Origin: CALOFP01 sp942492635
GTDB lineage: Bacteria > UBP6 > UBA1177 > CALOFP01
Direction of reading: 5' to 3'
Assembly: GCA_942492635.1 (NCBI GenBank)
Contig: CALOFP010000003.1
Location: 1,364,001-1,428,000 of the forward strand
Length of the DNA stretch: 64,000 nt
In this document: one piece after another, positions 42,528 to 51,784 of the stretch
Layout: each line of letters starts with the position of its first letter
Numbering within the stretch: position 1 is the stretch's first letter
Translations under genes and position numbers: made by a program
The notes under the pieces: model-generated
Databases searched by the model: none
What the model was told of the DNA's origin: nothing
What the model saw: only the letters and a program-made list of their open reading frames with translations

Positions 42528-43003
42528 TAGAGGAAGTTTTCTAATTTCTTTTCATAAATGCTAAAATATCGATTCCGTTTCCAATCCAACCCCAAAAAAT
42601 ATATCTTGGTCAATTCATTGGCTTGGATGGACACGATATTAATAATTTGATGAAATTGACCACCATTTCGATCATAAACAGGATATTCTCGCTCTCTGAG
42701 ACGTTATTTCGGTCTCGATATTTTTAATTTCGCAAATTCAGAGGTTGGTCCGAGCAGATTATTTGTTTTCGGCGAATTTTAACGGCTGGTTTTAGCGGAA
42801 TATTTGTTTTGTGAGGATTTCAGGCCCTGATTTGGGAGGTGGCAAAAGTTTTCACAGATCTCTCGATTGCTATAATTTTCATAGGCTTGCTGATTCACTC
42901 CGGGTGATAATCCCTGCCTGTTGCACCTAACAAATAGGAGGCGGTGCTTAATGGAATAGTTGTGCTTGGTGCTACTTCAGGCATGGCTTGAGAGGTTAAA
43001 CCT
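42528..43003. other. non-coding region with inverted and imperfect direct repeats
   Basis: 476 bp without a supported gene. It contains TGGTCAATTCAT (42607-42618) facing ATGAAATTGACCA (42650-42662), a near-perfect inverted repeat; an imperfect 41-bp tandem duplication at 42743-42820 with about 27 of 37 positions alike; and a stem-loop at its right end. It looks like the relic of a mobile or structured element, but no source can be named. Confidence 0.5.
42743..42820. repeat. imperfect 41-bp direct repeat
   Basis: GGTTGGTCCGAGCAGATTAT at 42743 and GGCTGGTTTTAGCGGAATAT at 42784 start two copies aligned without gaps; the shared core is TATTTGTTTT. Confidence 0.45.
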
Positions 43004-43011
43004 CTATTTTT
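42991..43011 (+). terminator. stem-loop with T-run
   Basis: AGAGGTT-A-AACCTCT followed by ATTTTTT. It could stop rightward transcription toward the leftward gene that ends here; the tight 1-nt loop means the real stem is a pair or two shorter. Confidence 0.5.
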
Positions 43012-43468
43012 TCATGAACTTCTCGAAAAGGGATGCATCTCCCCCGAAATATTCGACACTTTCGATGAAGCCGTCTACATTATCCAAAAACATCGGAATC
43101 CATATCGGTGCTCCACCCCGAATGGACCCCACTCGAATATACCTCAATCCTAAAAAATTTATCGGACGGATTTTATCAATCTCATTCCATGGAACAGTTC
43201 TATAAAATGCAAAGATATTATATGAACGCAGCCCCTCTTTTTTTACATAAACGGGGAAAACACGGGTCATAATCCATAATGGCAAAGCTGTGATGAGCGG
43301 CCCGCAACACATCGAAATTATCGCGACTTTTAAAACAACACCAATTTCAGCCCCGGAAAAGTAGTCCATAACCGATATATTAAAAATTGCTATTAGATAG
43401 ATGATGAAAGCTTGCTTCCACAATCTTTTAAAATGGCAATAATAAATACAAACCAAGTTCACCCCCAA
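43004..43468 (-). CDS. small membrane protein, function unknown
   Basis: Up to 154 aa. Two or three hydrophobic helices (AFIIYLIAIFNISVM, VLKVAIISMCCGPLITALPLW), then a soluble part with WNEIDKIRPINFLGLRYIRV, which looks like the strand pattern of bacterial PH-like membrane proteins. The start is uncertain: the longest frame begins at a TTG/GTG pair with no ribosome binding site. The true protein may begin closer to the first helix. Confidence 0.55.
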   Translation of the reverse strand: MGVNLVCIYYCHFKRLWKQAFIIYLIAIFNISVMDYFSGAEIGVVLKVAIISMCCGPLITALPLWIMTRVFPVYVKKEGLRSYNIFAFYRTVPWNEIDKIRPINFLGLRYIRVGSIRGGAPIWIPMFLDNVDGFIESVEYFGGDASLFEKFMKK

Positions 43469-43504
43469 TTTACATATAATTTTAAAAGATTAAAAAAAAA
43501 CAAT

Positions 43505-45937
43505 CTACTTCGCCGACACTTTCACAGCCTTTTTCTTTACATACTTGTCGAGCCACTGCTCCTGTTCCCAGAGGAGATGCAGGATACTCTCTTTTGCTCT
43601 GTATCCGTGACTTTCCTTTGGAAGCATTACGAGTCGCACTGTGGCTCCGTGTCCTTTCAATGCGTTGAAATAGCGTTCGCTCTGGAGCGGGTATGTTCCG
43701 GAGTTGTTGTCTGCCGCGCCGTGTATGAGAAGCAGCGGCGTTTTCATTTTGTCTGCGTGCATGAAGGGCGACATGGTGTTGTAGACGTTGGGTGCTTCCC
43801 AATAGGAGCGCTCTTCAGCCTGGAAACCGAACGGTGTCAATGTTCTGTTGTATGCTCCGCTTCGGGCGATGCCGGCTGCGAACAGTTTGGAATGAGTCAG
43901 GAGATTGGCAACCATGAAAGCTCCGTAGCTGTGTCCGCCGACTGCCACCCTTTTCCTGTCGATGTAGCCTAGTTTGTCAACTGCATCGATTGCCGCTTTT
44001 GCGTTTGAAACCAGCTGCTTGAGAAATGTGTCGTTGGGCTCCTTTTTGCCTTCGCCGACAATCGGGAAAGATGCGTCGTCAAGAACTACGAAACCTTTTG
44101 CAACCCAATAGATCGGTGATCCGTAGTAAAGGTATGTGAATTCATTCGGGTTGGCGGTTTTCTGGGATGCACTTGCCTTATCTTTGTACTCTGTAGGATA
44201 AGCCCACAGCAACATGGGCATTTTTTCCTTTTTCTTTTTATCGTACCCAACGGGAAGATAGAGTGTTCCGGAGAGCTCCAATCCGTCTTCACGCTTGTAT
44301 GTGATCACTTCTTTATGCACATTTGCAATGCTTTTGAATGGATTCTTGAAAAAGGTAAGCTGCTTAATATCTTTTTTGCCAAGACTTCTAAAATAGTAAT
44401 TGGGATATTCATTTTTAGATTCTATTCTTGCAAGAAGTCTGTTGTCCTTTGAACTGTAGCGGTAAAGGTTTTCCAACTTGTTTTTGTATGTCGACTGGTA
44501 GAGTCTCGTCTTCTTCTTTGTCTTCAGATTCATTTTATCGACAAAGGGAAAGCGCCCCTTTTTCGAATAACCTTTTCCGATCAAAAATGCGTCATTTCCT
44601 TTGAGATCGAGAACATAGCTGCCCATTTTGTTCCTTCTTGTTACAAAATAGCCGGGGTCATTGTACATATCCTGAAAATTTCTATCGAAAATTATCACCG
44701 GTTTCTTCTTGGGATCGGACGGATTAAAGCGGTAAGTTTTTGTATTTCTGTTGGTCCACCAGTAATCCGACGCAATCGCAATGTTGTCATTACCCCACTC
44801 GATATCGGAAATTCGGTTGACGGTCTTTATGATGCTTCTGCCTTTTCCTTTGAAAGGATAGTCCAGCTGGAAAACTTCGTCGCGGAATTTCACCTCTTTT
44901 GCCGGATCACCTCCGTCAAGCGCTTCCGCATAGATAAGTGAAGCCGGTTTATCACTTCTCCAGCTCAAATCCCTGCGCCCTTTTCTAACCGCCATGAAAC
45001 CCTTGGGAAGAACTTCTGTCAAAGGTGCATTTAACACTGTGTTCACAAGTTTGCCGTTTTTTGTGTAAACAACTGTACTTGAAGGGAAACGGTAGAAGGG
45101 AACAATGTAGGAAAAAGGTTTCCGGATGCTGTTTACCATCACATACTCGCCGTTCGGAGAGAAACTTATCCCATGGTACATTGCAGTATTAAGCCATTTT
45201 TTCTTAGATCCGTCGAGATTCACCTTGTAGAGTTCGGAGTTTGCCAGCTGTTCGAAGTTATGCTCGTCATTCTTGTTTTTTAAAAGATCCTGATAGGTTC
45301 TGTTCTGTGCCTTTTCACCGTCACCGACAGAAATAACGGGGCCTGCGGGGATGCTATTGCTATCGTCAATTAGAGCTTTTCTATCTTTAGGCAGCATTTT
45401 TACAAGTAGAGATCTGCTGTCCTCGAACCAGTTGATCACATCACCCATGTTTGCATTTACATTTGCTTCGGTAAGCCTTTTAGCCCTCGCCTTTCTTATG
45501 TCGAGCACCCACACTTCCACACCCTTTTCTGTCGTATTCGTGAAGGCTATTTTTCGCTGATCCGGGGACCATGTAAAATTTTCCATACGTGGATTTTTCG
45601 GCAAACCGTCAATTTTTTTAACCGATTGATCCTTCGATTTGAGATTTTTCAGTTTAAGATCGTTGTAGTAGCGGATCCTGCTGCTGATATTTGTTTTAGG
45701 ATTGATACGAAGACCGCCCAGGCGAAGTTCCTTTTCGGAAAGCTCGTTTATTGTCTTGAAAGTACTACGATAACGAAAGATCATATACTCCTTGTCATCA
45801 TCGAGCATTATTGCCGGAGCCAGAGAAACATCAGCAAGATCCAGAATTTCCTTAGAAGGTTTCTGATAAGTTAAATGAGCCTGGGCAAATAAATTCACAG
45901 TCAAAAAAATCGCCAGTAAAAATAAAATTCTTTTCAA
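43505..45937 (-). CDS. secreted prolyl-oligopeptidase-family (S9) peptidase
   Basis: 810 aa using a TTG start at 45937, chosen because it is preceded by AGGGGTGG and begins a signal peptide (LKRILFLLAIFLTVNLFAQA); another TTG at 45961 is possible and no ATG fits. The N-terminal ~550 residues form a beta-propeller-like region; the C-terminal alpha/beta-hydrolase domain has the nucleophile in GGHSYGAFMVANLL, Asp in LLLIHGAADNN and His in LPKESHGY. All triad residues are present. It is probably a periplasmic or exported aminoacyl/dipeptidyl peptidase. Confidence 0.9.
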   Translation of the reverse strand: MKRILFLLAIFLTVNLFAQAHLTYQKPSKEILDLADVSLAPAIMLDDDKEYMIFRYRSTFKTINELSEKELRLGGLRINPKTNISSRIRYYNDLKLKNLKSKDQSVKKIDGLPKNPRMENFTWSPDQRKIAFTNTTEKGVEVWVLDIRKARAKRLTEANVNANMGDVINWFEDSRSLLVKMLPKDRKALIDDSNSIPAGPVISVGDGEKAQNRTYQDLLKNKNDEHNFEQLANSELYKVNLDGSKKKWLNTAMYHGISFSPNGEYVMVNSIRKPFSYIVPFYRFPSSTVVYTKNGKLVNTVLNAPLTEVLPKGFMAVRKGRRDLSWRSDKPASLIYAEALDGGDPAKEVKFRDEVFQLDYPFKGKGRSIIKTVNRISDIEWGNDNIAIASDYWWTNRNTKTYRFNPSDPKKKPVIIFDRNFQDMYNDPGYFVTRRNKMGSYVLDLKGNDAFLIGKGYSKKGRFPFVDKMNLKTKKKTRLYQSTYKNKLENLYRYSSKDNRLLARIESKNEYPNYYFRSLGKKDIKQLTFFKNPFKSIANVHKEVITYKREDGLELSGTLYLPVGYDKKKKEKMPMLLWAYPTEYKDKASASQKTANPNEFTYLYYGSPIYWVAKGFVVLDDASFPIVGEGKKEPNDTFLKQLVSNAKAAIDAVDKLGYIDRKRVAVGGHSYGAFMVANLLTHSKLFAAGIARSGAYNRTLTPFGFQAEERSYWEAPNVYNTMSPFMHADKMKTPLLLIHGAADNNSGTYPLQSERYFNALKGHGATVRLVMLPKESHGYRAKESILHLLWEQEQWLDKYVKKKAVKVSAK

Positions 45938-46156
45938 AACACCACCCCTTTTAATCTTCAATTAATCCATTGTATTTATTGATATTTAGACAAACACTTG
46001 CCTGTTTTTTGATACAAAATTCCCGGAAACGCTACCATTTGCCACTAAAATTGTCAACTTTTATCATTTTACTGATACGTCAAGATAGATAATTGTAGGA
46101 TTCGGATAATAGTTTTTGTAAAAGAGTTATCTCTTCGCAGAACATTTTACAATTAC

Positions 46157-46351
46157 TTACCCATCTTGATCCACCTCAAGAACAACTTTTCCCTTCACTT
46201 TATTCCAGGTTGAAATATAGAAACAGTCTCTCAGAAATTCCCATTGTTCATTATTTTTCCTGTATATGGAAATACCGGCTTCGCAAAAGATGGTTTTGTC
46301 GCTGAATATTCTTTTATCATTTGGCTCAAAACGACCTCTAAAGAGTTCCAT
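46157..46351 (-). CDS. possible small protein, unknown
   Basis: 64 aa from an ATG at 46351 (MELFRGRFEPNDKRIF...). The composition is protein-like (aromatic and charged residues mixed, GISIYRKNNEQWEFLRD), but the ribosome binding site is weak and no family is recognised. It follows the ion-channel gene by about 40 bp. Confidence 0.4.
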   Translation of the reverse strand: MELFRGRFEPNDKRIFSDKTIFCEAGISIYRKNNEQWEFLRDCFYISTWNKVKGKVVLEVDQDG

Positions 46352-46390
46352 ACTGCGCAATAAACATCGTCCCTTTTTGCCCTAATTCTT

Positions 46391-47206
46391 CTAAATTTCC
46401 TTTCCGCAGTGCGGGCAACATGTAGCCTCTTCATCTTCACTTCCCTTCTTTACCCTTTTTTCCATCTGTTCGGAAAAACCGGAGGCGAATATTCCGGCGG
46501 GAAGTGCGAGTAGTCCTATTCCGAGGATTGATATGAATGTAGCGATTATCCGTCCCCATACTGTTATCGGATATATGTCACCGTAACCGACTGTCGTAAG
46601 AGTGCAGACTGCCCACCAGAGTGCCATCGGAATACTTGAGAATGCTTCAGGCTGGGCATCTTTTTCTGCGTAGTAGACGAGACAGGCTGATAAAACAAGA
46701 AGGATGAGTCCTGCAAACATCGATATTGCGAGTTCCTCTTTTTTCTCTTTCAAGACCGCTTTCATCTGCTGCATGGATCTGGAGTAACGTCCCAACTTGA
46801 AGAGTCTTGTAATTCTGAAGAGTCTGAGAATTCGTATAAACCTCATATCGACAGTTACAATAAACGGCAGATAGAAAGGAAGAATTGCTATAAGGTCTAT
46901 CAGAAGCATAAATGAAAACATGTATTTTATTCTGCCCAATAGAGGGTGACTGTACTTCTCCTTCAACGTACATGTCCATACTCTTAGAACGTATTCCACG
47001 GAAAAAATGATTACTGAAACTGTTTCGAAAATTTCGAATATTAAGCGATAAGATGAATAAAGAGAGGCGACAGATTCTAAAATGACAGATAGAATATTGA
47101 AAAGAATTAAGACAATGATGAAAATATCAAAACAGTGACTGAGACTTTTCCCACTTCCCGGTTCAATGATTTCATAAATTCTTTTTTTCAAGCGTATACT
47201 ATTCAT
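46391..47206 (-). CDS. voltage-gated-type potassium channel with C-terminal zinc-ribbon-like tail
   Basis: 271 aa. Six-helix ion-transport fold: S4 carries regularly spaced Arg (RFIRILRLFRITRLFKLGRYSRS is split between 120 and 145), the filter is TLTTVGYGDIYP, and the pore-lining helix ends PAGIFASGF. The length matches bacterial Kv channels. After a charged linker it ends ATCCPHCGKEI, a Cys-x2-Cys zinc-knuckle half not usual for such channels. The protein would pass K+ across the inner membrane. Confidence 0.9.
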   Translation of the reverse strand: MNSIRLKKRIYEIIEPGSGKSLSHCFDIFIIVLILFNILSVILESVASLYSSYRLIFEIFETVSVIIFSVEYVLRVWTCTLKEKYSHPLLGRIKYMFSFMLLIDLIAILPFYLPFIVTVDMRFIRILRLFRITRLFKLGRYSRSMQQMKAVLKEKKEELAISMFAGLILLVLSACLVYYAEKDAQPEAFSSIPMALWWAVCTLTTVGYGDIYPITVWGRIIATFISILGIGLLALPAGIFASGFSEQMEKRVKKGSEDEEATCCPHCGKEI

Positions 47207-47523
47207 AAAACACCTTGATTTTATTAACCCGAAAAAGAATCGGCTCTATAACCGTCGTTTCAATAACAAACCGTTATTTTTAATATTCCGCAGTCAATTT
47301 ATAGCTACCCAAACCAGATGTCAAAATTTATATTTGATTACGATAATATGGAATTGATTTTCATTCAAAATGTAACCCATGAAGGGTATCAATTGCGACT
47401 CAAAAATTATTGCGGACCCTGAATATCCAGAAATATAAAGGGACGGCACATTGGCAGTCCCCAAAAATTTTTTATGATTTCATATTATTCGAGATGCAGA
47501 AAATGAACTTCCGAAAATTTCTT
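47207..47523. other. intergenic region, nothing recognised
   Basis: 317 bp, AT-rich, between two leftward genes. It should carry the promoter of the channel gene on its left side. No gene, RNA or clear terminator was seen. Confidence 0.5.
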
Positions 47524-49092
47524 TTACGCGTTTTCTTCTGCGGTTTCGGGAGCTTCGTGGTGATCTTCGGCTTCGCCGCTGACGAATTTCTTGAAAACGA
47601 GCATTCCGATGGGGCTGATCATCGCGATGGCGCCGACCCAGAACCACACCATGTGGTGGTTGGAGATGTCGCCTTCGGCGGGACAGTATCTGGAAAGAAG
47701 CTCTCCACCCATGATGGCGACAAACGGTTTTGTGATGAATCTAGGAAGCATGGAGAGTGAAAGGTAGCTTCCCTCCTGCCCTTTTGGTGCTATCTTTGCG
47801 GTATACTCCATGAGTCTGGGTGACCAGATTCCCTCTCCGAATGTAAAGAGTGCAACAAAAAGGAATATGGCGATGTAGAGTGAGAGCACTTCAATATTTG
47901 TGCTGGGATCAACTCCGAGCCACTCCTGCCAGATGAGTCTTCCGAATGTCGTATCCACAAGCGGCTCGAAAACTTTGGAAGGCAGCGTGATTATGAAAAC
48001 AGAGAGTGCAGACATGAATGTCCCGATTGTGATCATGAGGTAGGAGCTCATCTTTCTTGTCAGCTGAGCTACCAGGGGAACAAAGAAAACGATGATTACC
48101 GGGTTTGTAACGCCATAAAGGGTTCCCACCTTCGCACCTTCTCCAAGTACACGGATTCCGTATTTGGGGAATGTGTAGTGGAAGTGGTAAAAAATGTAGT
48201 TAACTCCTAGAAGAATTCCAAGAAGCGCCATAAGCTTGAGGAATGACGGCTGTCTCCATATCTTCACAAAAATCCGGAAAGCATCGATAAACGCTTTTTT
48301 TACAGTTTTGGCAGTCGAGACAAGGAATGTTCCCTCTTCCCTCGCCTTTTCCGGCTCCACTTCTATCTCTCCTTCGTCGTTGAGGTCGATTCCTCTTCTC
48401 ATCATCTTTATGAGGATGTAGGTCGGAATTGTAAGTATGAAACTGGCGAGAAGAAGTGTTCTGTATGTAGACATTTCACCCATGAGAGGAACGTTGACTG
48501 TTCCGTACTCTCCGAAAATTTCCCTGAGATAGTCAAAAAACCATCCACCGATTGCGTAACCGATATTCATCAGGGTGTAGAAGAGAGCGAATCCCATTGC
48601 GGATGTATCCTTCTTTGTATACCTCTTGATGCAGACGGAAATAACAGGGCTGAGCAGCGCGATACTGATCGCCTGGGGCAAAAAACCAAGAATCGTTAAA
48701 ACATAGATATTCTTCGTAAAGAAAAGAAAAAATCTGGATACAAGTGAGATCATTGTACCGAGCAGAAGAATTTTCTTTGCCCCGACAGCGTCAACAAGGG
48801 CGCCGACTGCAAATATCGTGAGGGTAATACCCGTACTCCAGACACCGATATAGGTACCGGCCGAAACATCGGAAAAATCAAGGTCCGATGTAAGAAAAAG
48901 GATGAATGTGGTGTTCATCAGTGTGTAGGCTACAAATTCAACAAGCTGGCTGAGAGATACGAACCAGAGTTCTCTCGGTGAATCCTTGAGATTCTTCGCA
49001 TACTTTACGATAATGTAAATAAGATAGCCTAGTGCCCCGGCTCCGACTACCCAAATAAACGGGTAAAGATAGGACAGATCCTTAAACTCCAT
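47524..49092 (-). CDS. major facilitator superfamily transporter
   Basis: 522 aa from the ATG at 49092 (TTGGAG upstream). About twelve transmembrane helices, with the MFS loop 2-3 pattern in GALVDAVGAKKILLLG, and a long cytosolic loop around residues 235-280 (DEGEIEVEPEKAREEG). The C-terminal tail is acidic and His-containing (EAEDHHEAPETAEEN). The substrate cannot be told; overall layout resembles peptide/proton symporter-like MFS members more than sugar porters. Confidence 0.82.
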   Translation of the reverse strand: MEFKDLSYLYPFIWVVGAGALGYLIYIIVKYAKNLKDSPRELWFVSLSQLVEFVAYTLMNTTFILFLTSDLDFSDVSAGTYIGVWSTGITLTIFAVGALVDAVGAKKILLLGTMISLVSRFFLFFTKNIYVLTILGFLPQAISIALLSPVISVCIKRYTKKDTSAMGFALFYTLMNIGYAIGGWFFDYLREIFGEYGTVNVPLMGEMSTYRTLLLASFILTIPTYILIKMMRRGIDLNDEGEIEVEPEKAREEGTFLVSTAKTVKKAFIDAFRIFVKIWRQPSFLKLMALLGILLGVNYIFYHFHYTFPKYGIRVLGEGAKVGTLYGVTNPVIIVFFVPLVAQLTRKMSSYLMITIGTFMSALSVFIITLPSKVFEPLVDTTFGRLIWQEWLGVDPSTNIEVLSLYIAIFLFVALFTFGEGIWSPRLMEYTAKIAPKGQEGSYLSLSMLPRFITKPFVAIMGGELLSRYCPAEGDISNHHMVWFWVGAIAMISPIGMLVFKKFVSGEAEDHHEAPETAEENA

Positions 49093-49552
49093 TCTGTGCT
49101 CCAATGCAAGTTAATAAAAACATAAATCGGGAAAATGTATCAGAAAAGCAGGGGCAAGTCAAAAGTAGAACACGCCAGGAAATAATTAAATGCAACAGAT
49201 CGGAATCACTGACCGTTACAAATCCTTTTTTTTCAAAAAAACACCTCATTTGAAACAGTAATCATCGTTTATTCTCCCTTTTCAATATTTTCCGGAGACC
49301 AGGAAAAAAAATCTCAAACCGATTCAGCCAGCAGTTAACTCGAGGCAACTTTATCAGCATCAATACAACTCTTCTGGAGAAGAAAAGATAAATGTCATTT
49401 TTGCCCGAAGGGAAACTGTTTCGGAAAGAAATATTATATCGAAGATAAAATGCAGGAAATCGGAACCGATTTCAGCTTGACAAATGAAATTGACGCTTAA
49501 GTTGATCTTAAATTAATTTTTTGAATCGTAATAGGCTTTTCGGCTCTCGAAA
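49093..49552. other. intergenic region, nothing recognised
   Basis: 460 bp between two leftward genes. AT-rich. No open frame with a ribosome binding site, no repeat and no clear terminator was found. Confidence 0.5.
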
Positions 49553-50269
49553 TTATTTTTCCGTATCGTTTTGCGAATCCATCTCCTTATTCGGCATTTT
49601 GGAATTAGTGGTAACAGCTTCGGTCACTACGTACTCATCATCCGGCTGGATTTTTCTTGGCCTTGTATCAAGGAAAAAATCTCTATAGTCGATTGAGCTC
49701 TCATGAAAGTATGCCTTCATGGCGGTTTTTACCCTTCTGTACTGACTGTACCAGCTCTTTCTTGCATCCGAGAGCAGGCGACCTTTTGATTTTTTTCTTA
49801 TCGTCGTATTTGTCTTCAATTTGAGAAGTTCCCGTCCCCTGTCATGAAGATCTGTGAGAGAATCGATAAAATCGTCGAGCTCTTCTCTTTTATGATGCTC
49901 ACTCACCTCAAGAATACGTCCGAGAAACTCAACCTTCATCGAACTGTTGTTGAGTTTTGAAGGAGAATTTTTTTCGAAATAGAAGTTGAGAAGATTCTCG
50001 TCATTTTTAGCCTTGAGAGTGTAGTAAACGCTCTTTATCATATCTTCCGATTCCTCTTCCCACATCATATGGGTCTTTCTGGCATCCTCCATATCAATAT
50101 CGTGGCGTTCCTTCTCATAGTAGAGGTCCTTAAGAAACTCGTAACGTTTTTCCACCTCTCCTATCTGATCTCTGAACCATGGAGGCATCAAGTCGACATG
50201 CGGTTTCAATCCGTTTGTTGAAAATGTGTGACACTTCTGGATTTTCTTGAAACTTGTGGGCTGATTCAT
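49553..50269 (-). CDS. hydrophilic helical protein, function unknown
   Basis: 238 aa; ATG at 50269 after AGAGGAG. No signal peptide or membrane segment. Highly charged and helical (YEFLKDLYYEKERHDIDMEDARK, EELDDFIDSLTDLHDRGRELL split along 65-150), with a motif PHVDLMPPWFRDQI near residue 23 that recalls no family I can name. It stands alone with its own ribosome binding site and is a genuine but unidentified gene. Confidence 0.65.
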   Translation of the reverse strand: MNQPTSFKKIQKCHTFSTNGLKPHVDLMPPWFRDQIGEVEKRYEFLKDLYYEKERHDIDMEDARKTHMMWEEESEDMIKSVYYTLKAKNDENLLNFYFEKNSPSKLNNSSMKVEFLGRILEVSEHHKREELDDFIDSLTDLHDRGRELLKLKTNTTIRKKSKGRLLSDARKSWYSQYRRVKTAMKAYFHESSIDYRDFFLDTRPRKIQPDDEYVVTEAVTTNSKMPNKEMDSQNDTEK

Positions 50270-50570
50270 GGAAGACTCCTCTTTCTAAGTTAATAATTGT
50301 AGACGGATTATATTTATTTAGTTATCTTCAAACAAGAAAAATTTATTCCTATGAGTCCCTCTTTCAGATTGAGGATGAATACACAATATCCGTTATAGGA
50401 AATCGATTTTTCTCAACCGGAAAAAATCGAATAGAGGAGTTGAGAAAATTAAGCAGATAGAAAATAATTTTTCAGCCTCTTTCAAAGACTGCATAGAAAA
50501 AAACTGGGAAACGGGATTTGAGAGTAAAACCGGAGGTGGCAAAAAAGCCGGAATCCAGACAATTCAAGCT
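50270..50570. other. intergenic region between unknown gene and MBL hydrolase
   Basis: 301 bp. A rightward frame to 50460 has protein-like composition toward its end (QIEDEYTISVIGNRF) but no start signal and may be a gene fragment. The rest shows nothing recognisable. Confidence 0.4.
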
Positions 50571-51311
50571 TTACCTGAAAAAAGGATTCTCCAACTTCTC
50601 TTTTCCAATTGTTGTCGACAGACCGTGTCCCGGCAACACTTTCGTTTCATTGGGTAAGCTGAATAATTTGTTCTTCAGGTTCATAACGATCTTTTTTGCC
50701 TTTGCCATTCGCTCTTTTTGAGTTTTACCCCATGTTCGGCCTATGCTTCCCTTAAAGAGAGTGTCTCCGGAAAATAGATGGTCGCCGATAAGGTAAGAGA
50801 CACTACCTTCGGTGTGTCCCGGAGTGTGAAAAACTTTAAACTCAAAACCGGAAAGTTTTATCAAAGAGTTTCCCTTAAAAAAAGTGATCCGGGACCTCAT
50901 ACCCTCCGGATAAATCGATTTATCCGAATGGTGGGCCTGGATTCCGGCTTTAAAAAGATTCGCATAGTAAATGTTGCCGCCGATATGATCGTAGTGGCCG
51001 TGAGTATTAAGAATTCCGACAACCGAGAGGGCGTTTACCTTCAGGAACTCCTCAATTTTGCTGTCTACCGCCCCGGGATCAATTATGACAGCCTCTCCTG
51101 CGCCCTTTTCATAGACAATGTAGCTGTTTTCCTTGAATGAGCCACCCATTTTACCCACATTTACCATAAATCGTTTAACGAGGACGTTTCCTGAAGAAGC
51201 CATGGATTTACCTCCGTGAACAGCCGAGAAAAAAAGCATCGTAAAAGCTACCGCTGCTATAAAGAGAACGATAAAAACCCTGCTTTTTATAAAGTTTAAC
51301 AGAACAACCAT
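50571..51311 (-). CDS. membrane-anchored metallo-beta-lactamase-fold hydrolase (glyoxalase II-like)
   Basis: 246 aa. An N-terminal hydrophobic segment (VFIVLFIAAVAFTMLFFSAV) places the enzyme outside the cytoplasm, anchored or cleaved. The MBL motifs are complete: NTHGHYDHIGG (HxHxDH), FHTPGHTEGSV, LFSGDTLF and VLPGHG. Size and motif set fit the glyoxalase II-like hydrolases, yet these are usually cytoplasmic, so the substrate is open. The ribosome binding site is weak. It is 18 bp downstream of the next gene. Confidence 0.82.
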   Translation of the reverse strand: MVVLLNFIKSRVFIVLFIAAVAFTMLFFSAVHGGKSMASSGNVLVKRFMVNVGKMGGSFKENSYIVYEKGAGEAVIIDPGAVDSKIEEFLKVNALSVVGILNTHGHYDHIGGNIYYANLFKAGIQAHHSDKSIYPEGMRSRITFFKGNSLIKLSGFEFKVFHTPGHTEGSVSYLIGDHLFSGDTLFKGSIGRTWGKTQKERMAKAKKIVMNLKNKLFSLPNETKVLPGHGLSTTIGKEKLENPFFR

Positions 51312-51329
51312 TAAATTTTACCCAGTAAG

Positions 51330-51695
51330 TTAAATGTCAATTCTGAGTCCGTCATTGTCGATTGAGATATTTGTTATCTGCAAATTGAAGTTTTTGAAAG
51401 TCATCAGTTTATCCAGATTCACACGGACCATTTTTTTCTCAAAGGAGACTGTTTCGGGAATCTTGATGTTGAAGAGGGATACGACCTTTTCAAAAGCCTT
51501 CGAGCAGAGGAGAGATGATAAAACTCCCTTCTGTTCCAGAACCGCCACCCCGTCATCGATACCGTATAAAAGAAAAATCGCCGGAGGTAATTTGCCGTAC
51601 TTGAGCAGAACCTGATCGGGCTCAATGAGGCTAACCGAGAGTTCAGGAGAGAAATTTTTTATTATTTTTGTGATTTCAGCAGATGAGATGTACAT
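51330..51695 (-). CDS. small protein of unknown function upstream of MBL hydrolase
   Basis: 121 aa; ATG with CGGAGA upstream. No signal peptide or Cys motif; repeating short strands (VSLIEPDQVLLKYG, VRVNLDKLMTFKNFNLQITNISIDNDGLRIDI) suggest a beta-rich fold. It is likely in one unit with the MBL hydrolase. No family recognised. Confidence 0.6.
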   Translation of the reverse strand: MYISSAEITKIIKNFSPELSVSLIEPDQVLLKYGKLPPAIFLLYGIDDGVAVLEQKGVLSSLLCSKAFEKVVSLFNIKIPETVSFEKKMVRVNLDKLMTFKNFNLQITNISIDNDGLRIDI

Positions 51696-51784
51696 AGAAA
51701 AATCTCCGAAAGCGGTCTCGGCAATATAGTAGATGCAAAAACTATAATTTCAAGATGAATTTTGATAAAAAGCGGCTTATTCAA

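Noticed and set aside
43412..43972. 186-aa rightward frame
   Set aside because: Antisense of the catalytic domain of the S9 peptidase.
50254..50460. 68-aa rightward frame
   Set aside because: Later part looks protein-like, but the start overlaps an opposite gene and there is no ribosome binding site; kept only as a possible fragment.
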